From NCBI RefSeq assembly GCF_038442745.1, contig NZ_JARVCN010000341.1:1-26538 (forward strand): 26,538 nucleotides of DNA, read 5' to 3'. The notes under the pieces were generated by a model. That model did not search any database, was not told where the DNA came from, and saw only the letters and a program-made list of their open reading frames with translations. This DNA is from Crocosphaera sp038442745 (GTDB lineage: Bacteria > Cyanobacteriota > Cyanobacteriia > Cyanobacteriales > Microcystaceae). This document shows, piece after piece, positions 21,344 to 26,538 of the stretch. The position numbers were made by a program, and so were the translations under genes. How positions within the stretch are numbered: position 1 is the first letter of the stretch; the number at the start of each line of letters is the position of its first letter.

Positions 21344-22408
21344 TTAAGCCAAGGCTGCGACAGAAACCTTTGCTGCCAAATTTTGGGCGATCTCTGTTAG
21401 AGCTTGAGCAGAAGCGGAGTCTGGGGCTGACATAACGATGGGAACCCCATTATCTCCCCCTTCTCTAAGGGCAATTTCCAAGGGAATACAGCCCAATAGA
21501 GGCACTTGTAACTCTTTGGAAGTTTTTTCGCCTCCACCAGAACCAAACAGGTCATAACTGCGTTCTGGTGCATCTGGGGGGATAAAGTAACTCATATTCT
21601 CTACGATACCTAAAACATTGACTCCCAATTGTTCAAACATTTTTAAGCCACGACGGGCATCCTGGAGGGAAACGGTTTGAGGGGTGGTAACGATGACTGC
21701 GCCAGCCATAGGAACAGCTTGAGCCATAGTTAACTGAGCATCTCCAGTTCCTGGGGGCATATCTACGATTAAGTAATCTAAATCTCCCCAGTTGACTTGG
21801 TAGAGGAATTGACGGATGATACCGTTGAGCATGGGACCCCGCCAGATAACGGGTTGATCGGGATCGATCAAAAAGCCCATGGATACCATTTTTACCCCGT
21901 AGTTAAAAGCAGGTTGGAGAATATCTCCTGCGGGATTTTTTTCCACTTGCACCTCCGTGTTCTCTAGCCCTAACATGGTGGGAACGTTGGGACCGTAGAT
22001 ATCAGCGTCTAGTAAGCCAACCCTTGCCCCAGTTTGGGCTAAGGCGACAGCGATGTTGACTGCAACGGTGCTTTTTCCCACTCCCCCTTTACCGCTAGAA
22101 ACAGCAATAATGTTTTTTGTTCCTGTTACAGAGTTTTGATCGGGAAGAGATGGCTTTTGTTCTGGTGTTTCGGAGGTAACATCCACTTCTACTGAGGTGA
22201 CTCCTGATAGGGTTTTTACTGCTTTTTTGCAGTCTTCTACGATTAATTCTTTTAGGGGACAAGCAGGGGTGGTTAATACGAGGGTAAAGCTAACGTCACC
22301 GCCGTCTATGGCGACGTTACGAATCATATTTAGTTCTACTAAACTCTTTTGTAGCTCTGGGTCTTGAACTGGTCTTAATACGTCTAAAATTGATTGAGTA
22401 TTGAGCAT
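21344..22408 (-). CDS. mrp: Mrp/NBP35-family P-loop Fe-S cluster carrier
   Basis: A 354-residue protein with an N-terminal MIP18/DUF59 domain (about 1-80, TTPACPLKELI at 46-56) and a ParA/Mrp ATPase domain. The deviant Walker A is GKGGVGKST (106-114), then DADIYGPNVPTM and 'DMPPGTGDAQLT'. These proteins carry or deliver [4Fe-4S] clusters. The CxxC that many Mrp proteins have after 'VENMSYF' is absent; here it reads IPPDAPERSYDLFG, closer to the plastid HCF101 group, in which cysteines elsewhere bind the cluster. HCF101 supports photosystem I assembly, which gives a possible but unproven role. It starts with ATG, without a clear Shine-Dalgarno sequence, 65 bp upstream of rodA. Confidence 0.92.
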   Translation of the reverse strand: MLNTQSILDVLRPVQDPELQKSLVELNMIRNVAIDGGDVSFTLVLTTPACPLKELIVEDCKKAVKTLSGVTSVEVDVTSETPEQKPSLPDQNSVTGTKNIIAVSSGKGGVGKSTVAVNIAVALAQTGARVGLLDADIYGPNVPTMLGLENTEVQVEKNPAGDILQPAFNYGVKMVSMGFLIDPDQPVIWRGPMLNGIIRQFLYQVNWGDLDYLIVDMPPGTGDAQLTMAQAVPMAGAVIVTTPQTVSLQDARRGLKMFEQLGVNVLGIVENMSYFIPPDAPERSYDLFGSGGGEKTSKELQVPLLGCIPLEIALREGGDNGVPIVMSAPDSASAQALTEIAQNLAAKVSVAALA

Positions 22409-22597
22409 TGTAATTACTGGTTTCTCTAATGCAGTAGCTTCATGGCTTACTGTAGTTGCTTATACAATCAATATTAGCTTTTTTGGGGTCACTTTTAAGG
22501 AACTCAGAAGTTATTTTTCAGACAGATGTTTATCAACTGTTTACCTTTCTCTTGGTGGGGGTTCCACGGCGTACAAAAGACGGGGATTTACAAGCAA

Positions 22598-23938
22598 TTA
22601 TTTCCTGGAAAAATCTAAGCCAACGGAAGAGGAGTTAGTTATGTTAATTCCTGCGATCGCTGCTAATAATAACCAACCAATTAAATTGACTCTTAAATCA
22701 AAGATACTCACGTCTAGTAAATTAAAAATAATACACAAACAGAAAGCAACTAAGTAAGTAAACAGTAGTAAAAACTTTTCTTCTTCCTCTGTGAAACTGG
22801 GATCATCTCTCTTCCCCCCGTTTTTATTAATTGTTGTTTTTATTTTCCTCATAAAAAGTACAGATTTTCCTAAAATTGTACCGACTAAACCACTAAACAA
22901 TAAAGTCCCAATTATACCAATTTCTGCTAATAACATTAAAAATAAGTTGTGAGGATGACCCATCCAAACATTCATCTTTTCTTGATAAATAGGAGTAAAA
23001 TTTCTTAGTCCCCATCCAAAAAAAGGTCGCTGTAACATCATGTTCCAAGCTACACCCCATTGTGTTGTTCTTAAGGCAGTAACATAGCGATCGTCGTACA
23101 ATTCATCCGTCAACCTTGCCCAAAAATAACTAGGAATCAGTTGACGCATAGTATCTTGATAAACAGGAATCCACGCAGCCCAAATTACTAAAAATATAAT
23201 CAGCAAGACAGCGAAAATAATCCAATACCAACGCAAATAAATAACAAAAGCCATTAAACCCAAGACAGCTAAACCCCAGGCACTACGAGAATTGGTTAAA
23301 ACTAATCCCATTCCATTGAATAAAATCCCAACAGTTAGAATTAATAATCGCCAGTTAGTCAGTGGGTCTTTATTAGTGGAACGACGACGATAATGTAAGA
23401 TCCATAAACCGATAGATAAACTAAACCCTACTACTAAGAAAAAGGCTAACGTATTGGCATACATCAAAACAGAAGACATCCTTCCATCTGGATGACCGTA
23501 AGCAGTCATCTTGATGCCGATACTATGTAAAAATAAAGGGGTTTCCCAACCATCTAGTAGCTGCATAAACCCCAAAAAACATACGGGAATAGAAGTTAAT
23601 ACCAACCACCAAGCTAGTTGATATAATCGCTTAAAACTATTGAAAAAAAAAGGGAAAGATGCTATCATTAGGAGGGATGGAAAAAAGTTGCCTAAACCTT
23701 CCCAACTGTAGCGGGAGTAAGAAGCTAATAAAGAAGTTACAATTAACCAGATAAAAAGCAGTCCCCAGCCCCAGTTGATAGGATTAGAAATGATTTTTTT
23801 ATAATTCTGTCGCCATGAACCAACTAGGAAAATGCCGAGAGCGGTTGCTCCAAAGTCTGCCGAAAAAGGTAATAAGAATACTCCAAATTTAAAGGTATTG
23901 CTCAACAAGTTAGTGCGAATTTTATTCGGCTGATTCAT
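22598..23938 (-). CDS. O-antigen ligase/polymerase-like membrane protein (Wzy_C)
   Basis: From the ATG at 23938 the protein has 446 residues and about ten to twelve hydrophobic spans across the whole length. The long loop between the late spans ends in WMGHPHNLFLMLLAEIGIIG, the usual Wzy_C region of O-antigen ligases and polymerases, preceded by a 'PFFGWGLRNF' motif of the same family. Such proteins join or polymerise undecaprenyl-linked sugars at the periplasmic face; in cyanobacteria they may serve exopolysaccharide or lipopolysaccharide, and IctB is a related protein once linked to carbon uptake. No glycosyltransferase genes lie next to it. An in-frame TTG at 23953 would add five residues. 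The exact substrate is unknown. Confidence 0.82.
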   Translation of the reverse strand: MNQPNKIRTNLLSNTFKFGVFLLPFSADFGATALGIFLVGSWRQNYKKIISNPINWGWGLLFIWLIVTSLLASYSRYSWEGLGNFFPSLLMIASFPFFFNSFKRLYQLAWWLVLTSIPVCFLGFMQLLDGWETPLFLHSIGIKMTAYGHPDGRMSSVLMYANTLAFFLVVGFSLSIGLWILHYRRRSTNKDPLTNWRLLILTVGILFNGMGLVLTNSRSAWGLAVLGLMAFVIYLRWYWIIFAVLLIIFLVIWAAWIPVYQDTMRQLIPSYFWARLTDELYDDRYVTALRTTQWGVAWNMMLQRPFFGWGLRNFTPIYQEKMNVWMGHPHNLFLMLLAEIGIIGTLLFSGLVGTILGKSVLFMRKIKTTINKNGGKRDDPSFTEEEEKFLLLFTYLVAFCLCIIFNLLDVSIFDLRVNLIGWLLLAAIAGINITNSSSVGLDFSRK

Positions 23939-24009
23939 AAAAAAATATTTCAATAATAATTGTCACATTTTTAAAATACGGAGCGATTGTCTTAGATAAA
24001 TACTCTAAA

Positions 24010-24840
24010 CTAAGCCATTTCCCAATAATCCACGCGAGTTAAGCGAATTTGTGCCAAAGCAAACACAACAGGAATAATGCGACCATAGTTAGTGGCGATC
24101 GCTCGCCAACCCAGATCCGCTAAAAACCAACCCCACAAAACAGGTCCGACAAAGGATAACACTCCTCTCACCACCCCATAACGGGCAGCTGTCATGGCCA
24201 TTCCCCGTTGTGCTGTACTGATGGCCACTTGATTAGCAACCGCCGCACCACCACGGATCATTGCTTGCTGCGCCACTTGATAACGGGCAAAATGCAGGGC
24301 AAACTGTTGGGCAATGTGTTTCAGTAACAAAGGTTTAACAATAGAATTAACAGCAAAAGCACCGCTACCCTTTAAAACAAGGTTGATGGGGTTATGTTGT
24401 AGTTGTACCGGTAAAGCATCAGGAATGTTCGATTTTGCTAGGGATGCTTGTATATCTTTCATCAAGCTATTTTGTTGGCTAGGAGGCAGATTTTTCCAAG
24501 CTTTTCCCAACAAATTTAAGAAAATGTCTGCTTCAATGTCGATAGTAGACATTTCATTAGAGTAAGGAATTTTCAGGTAGTGACAGACACGAATTAGGGT
24601 TTGACGATAACTGAACCTATTAGTTTGTCGTTTTAGTACAGTTAGTCCATCAGAAGCCAAAAAACGGAACCTTGCTTCGATTTCATCTAACCAAGTATCC
24701 CAGTCCTGACTTTGCACTTCTATGGGATCTGGTGTTTTTAAATAATCAAGGGGATTAAATTTACGGCAAAAAAGAACCTGAGTTAATTGACGTAACTCCT
24801 CTTCTGTCGCCATTTCTAAAGCCGAGCGCAATTCATCCAA
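24010..24840 (-). CDS. YaaW-family (UPF0174) protein
   Basis: A 276-residue protein. The central block NEMSTIDIEADIFLNLLGKAWKNL (about 95-118) matches the signature I recall from E. coli YaaW, followed by a hydrophobic, Ala/Gly-rich C-terminal half (about 150-265) with at least two membrane-like stretches (VVRGVLSFVGPVLWGWFLAD, RIIPVVFALAQIRL). The family role is not established. The start is a TTG at 24840, supported by a strong Shine-Dalgarno GGGAGG (24855-24850) nine bases upstream; the nearby ATG is in another frame, and the next in-frame Met is residue 10. It lies 71 bp upstream of the O-antigen ligase-like gene, on the opposite side from the sensor-kinase remnant. Confidence 0.75.
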   Translation of the reverse strand: MDELRSALEMATEEELRQLTQVLFCRKFNPLDYLKTPDPIEVQSQDWDTWLDEIEARFRFLASDGLTVLKRQTNRFSYRQTLIRVCHYLKIPYSNEMSTIDIEADIFLNLLGKAWKNLPPSQQNSLMKDIQASLAKSNIPDALPVQLQHNPINLVLKGSGAFAVNSIVKPLLLKHIAQQFALHFARYQVAQQAMIRGGAAVANQVAISTAQRGMAMTAARYGVVRGVLSFVGPVLWGWFLADLGWRAIATNYGRIIPVVFALAQIRLTRVDYWEMA

Positions 24841-25046
24841 AATTAAGTCCCTCCCAACAGGGTATCAAGTAGAGTAATTGCCTTGATAGGCTATGTTGCC
24901 ATAACCAGCACACTATCTCTCTCATGATACATATCGTAGCTTGTTTTGGCAGGATTCATCCCGTAGTAAGTACGTACAATGTACAAATTTTAATGTTCAG
25001 TCTATTTATTATCTAACTTTCTTGACGCAATTTAACCTAATTTTGA

Positions 25047-25376
25047 GAGAACTTTTTTAAGAGAATCTTATATTTTCTAAAACCTAGGTTAATTATTAAA
25101 AATACTTTTAAGAAAAAGTTAGAAAAACTTTGTGAAGTTTTACAAATCAAGCAAAAAAAGTTTGAAATTTGCAAGCAACGTTTAGTTTATAATGAAATTG
25201 AACAATTAGCACAAGAACTTAAAGATTTAGGAAATCAATACCAATATCCTCCATTAAAAAATTATGCCAATAGTTTAGAGAAAGACCTTCAAAATTTTGA
25301 ACTTACTCAAATTACCGATCATTTAGACTCTTTCGCTGACTTTTTAGTCATGTTTACTGATCATATTAATGATTAA
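25047..25376 (+). pseudogene. Orphan C-terminal fragment of a hybrid sensor kinase
   Basis: After an in-frame TGA at 25044, a frame stays open for 109 codons to TAA at 25374 but contains no ATG, GTG or TTG until an ATG eight codons before the end. Its product pattern, a Lys-rich helix, then 'YNEIEQLAQELKDLGNQYQYPPLKNYANSLEKDLQNFEL' and 'LDSFADFL', matches the C-terminal helical tail found after the REC domain in many cyanobacterial hybrid histidine kinases. The kinase and receiver parts are gone. Such kinases often sit directly before a response regulator/diguanylate cyclase, as here, so the fragment is likely the relic of a deleted partner. The family assignment rests on pattern memory; a misread start in unfinished sequence is an alternative. 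Confidence 0.5.
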
Positions 25377-25436
25377 TTTAGTTAAATAGTGATTTTGCTC
25401 GTTCCCCTAACCTTCTAATCCCAAGATCCTTGAACA

Positions 25437-26538
25437 ATGCTTCACTTCATCCCTCAAGAGTTTATTATCTTAATCGTAGATGATAATAAACTTAATCTAC
25501 GTTTTCTGGTAGACAGTCTAGGTAGTCATGGCTATCAAATAAGTTTTGCTACTAGTGGAAAGGAAGCTTTAAGAAGAATAGAACAACTAAAACCTGATAT
25601 TATCCTTCTAGATTTAATGATGCCGGAAATGGATGGCTTTGAGGTAATAAAATCCTTAAAAAATACGAAAGAAACCGTCAACATACCTGTTATTTTTATC
25701 ACTACTAGTTTAGAAGAAAATAATATTGTCAAAGCCTTTGAATTAGGGGCGGTCGACTACATAACTAAACCTTTGAGCATTCCCGAAGTATTAGCTAGAT
25801 TGAAAAACCATTTAAGCATTAAACAACAACAATTAAAACTTGAAGAAAGCGAAGCAAAACTCAATACTATTGTCACTAACCTTTTTGATGGTATTTTAAT
25901 TGTTGATAAACAAGGAACTGTCTTATTTGTTAATCCAGCAGCCACAAGAATGTTAAATAAGAAAAAATCGGAATTAATTAACTATAATTTCGGTATTCCT
26001 ATCATAGTAGAAGATGTAGCAGAAATTGATATTATTACTTCTGATCGTACTCTTGGAATGGCTGAAATAACCATTAATGAAACCCAATGGCAAGGACAAG
26101 AAGTTTATTTAGTCTCTTTAAGGGACATAACTCAACGGAAAAGAATAGAATTAAACCTAGAAGAAGAAATACAAGAAAAACAACAATTAATCATAGAATT
26201 AGAAGAATTAGCAAGTATCGATAGCCTCACTAATATTTATAATCGTCGTTGTTTTTTCGATATTTTAAAAAAAGAATTCGGTCGTGCTATACGTTATCAA
26301 ACAGTTTTTTCTCTCCTTGCTTTAGATGTAGATAACTTTAAACTTATTAATGATACTTATGGACATTCTGTCGGAGATCACGCATTGTTATCTATTGTCA
26401 AAGAAATTAGTAGACATTTAAGAGAAGCGGATTATTTTGGGCGATTAGGTGGAGATGAATTCGTTATTTTATTACCAGAAACTGACCTAGCCTGCATTAT
26501 TCATGAGAGAATTAAGAACAAGCATGAAAGCCTTATGC
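25437..26538 (+). CDS. REC-PAS-GGDEF response regulator/diguanylate cyclase (partial)
   Basis: The frame opens at the ATG at 25437 and runs off the window after 367 codons. Residues 8-125 form a receiver domain: acidic pair D15/D16, phosphoacceptor D59 in LLDLMMPEMDG, and K111 in ITKPL. Residues about 136-240 form a PAS domain ending in LRDITQRKR, followed by a coiled-coil linker rich in Glu (241-258). The GGDEF domain begins DSLTNIYNRR (262-271), with DVDNFKLINDTYGHSVGD (297-314) and an intact GGDEF at 338-342. An RxxD (329-332) lies five residues upstream, the position of the inhibitory c-di-GMP site. It should make c-di-GMP when phosphorylated. The partner kinase may be the one whose tail remains at 25047-25376. 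The start lacks a clear Shine-Dalgarno sequence. The C-terminal end, and any EAL domain, lie outside. Confidence 0.92.
   Translation, partial: MLHFIPQEFIILIVDDNKLNLRFLVDSLGSHGYQISFATSGKEALRRIEQLKPDIILLDLMMPEMDGFEVIKSLKNTKETVNIPVIFITTSLEENNIVKAFELGAVDYITKPLSIPEVLARLKNHLSIKQQQLKLEESEAKLNTIVTNLFDGILIVDKQGTVLFVNPAATRMLNKKKSELINYNFGIPIIVEDVAEIDIITSDRTLGMAEITINETQWQGQEVYLVSLRDITQRKRIELNLEEEIQEKQQLIIELEELASIDSLTNIYNRRCFFDILKKEFGRAIRYQTVFSLLALDVDNFKLINDTYGHSVGDHALLSIVKEISRHLREADYFGRLGGDEFVILLPETDLACIIHERIKNKHESLM

Noticed and set aside
22401..22757. Plus-strand open frames between mrp and the O-antigen ligase-like gene
   Set aside because: They run antisense into the ligase-like gene, have no recognisable product and no ribosome-binding site; the 189-bp gap appears to be plain spacer.
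24970..24990. GTAC-rich repeat (GTACGTACAATGTAC) as an NtcA or LexA site
   Set aside because: Spacings do not fit GTA-N8-TAC, nor the cyanobacterial LexA pattern with four bases between GTAC halves.
25535..25945. Two minus-strand frames inside the GGDEF gene
   Set aside because: They are shadows of the receiver and PAS coding sequence, which has clear domain motifs on the plus strand.

Overview
The window is a low-GC chromosomal segment from a cyanobacterium. Evidence: a CpcS/CpeS-type bilin lyase, a small Psb35-like membrane protein, a ChlH-architecture chelatase large subunit, a CSP41-like SDR protein shared with chloroplasts, several small cyanobacterial families (DUF3181, DUF6464), and at least ten copies of the cyanobacterial HIP1 palindrome GCGATCGC. 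The style fits a unicellular Chroococcales-type genome; the genus cannot be fixed from this stretch. Most of the content is ordinary housekeeping and photosynthesis genes with no dense accessory island.

Layout. 1-2.6 kb: a promoter/dyad region, a Psb35-like protein, a TPR protein, a small reverse-strand HTH-like protein, argF, and tRNA-Ser(GGA). 2.9-9.05 kb (plus strand): a large ChlH/CobN-family chelatase subunit, a HEAT-repeat protein, a CpcS/CpeS bilin lyase and a CSP41-like protein, a run with a tetrapyrrole/phycobiliprotein theme. 9.1-12.84 kb (minus strand): a 2TM protein and DUF3181 gene that overlap, a class I aminotransferase, a UspA-type stress protein and a secreted collagen-like protein. 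12.9-13.1 kb: a decayed 3' end of an IS200/IS605-type tnpB with its right-end hairpin (the omega-RNA-like part). 13.1-16.26 kb (minus): a parvulin PPIase, a fused double-ATPase oligopeptide-type ABC protein and a Bcp/PrxQ peroxiredoxin. 16.4-18.07 kb (plus): a collapsed paralogue followed by its intact neighbour, a membrane protein with a C39-like peptidase domain, then a DUF6464 protein whose stop codon interlocks with that of fmt. 18.06-24.84 kb: fmt (-), a polar amino acid ABC ATPase (+), then rodA, mrp, an O-antigen-ligase-like membrane protein and a YaaW-family protein (all -). 25.0-26.5 kb (plus): an orphan C-terminal piece of a hybrid sensor kinase with no usable start codon, then a REC-PAS-GGDEF diguanylate cyclase that runs off the window.

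No complete defence system, prophage, CRISPR array or biosynthetic cluster is visible. The most interesting items are three traces of gene decay (tnpB/omega-RNA remnant, collapsed C39-like paralogue, decapitated hybrid kinase), the C39-like membrane protein itself, the secreted Gly-rich/Cys-cluster protein, and several dyads upstream of photosynthesis-related genes. All identifications rest on reading motifs and remembered family features; no database search was run.
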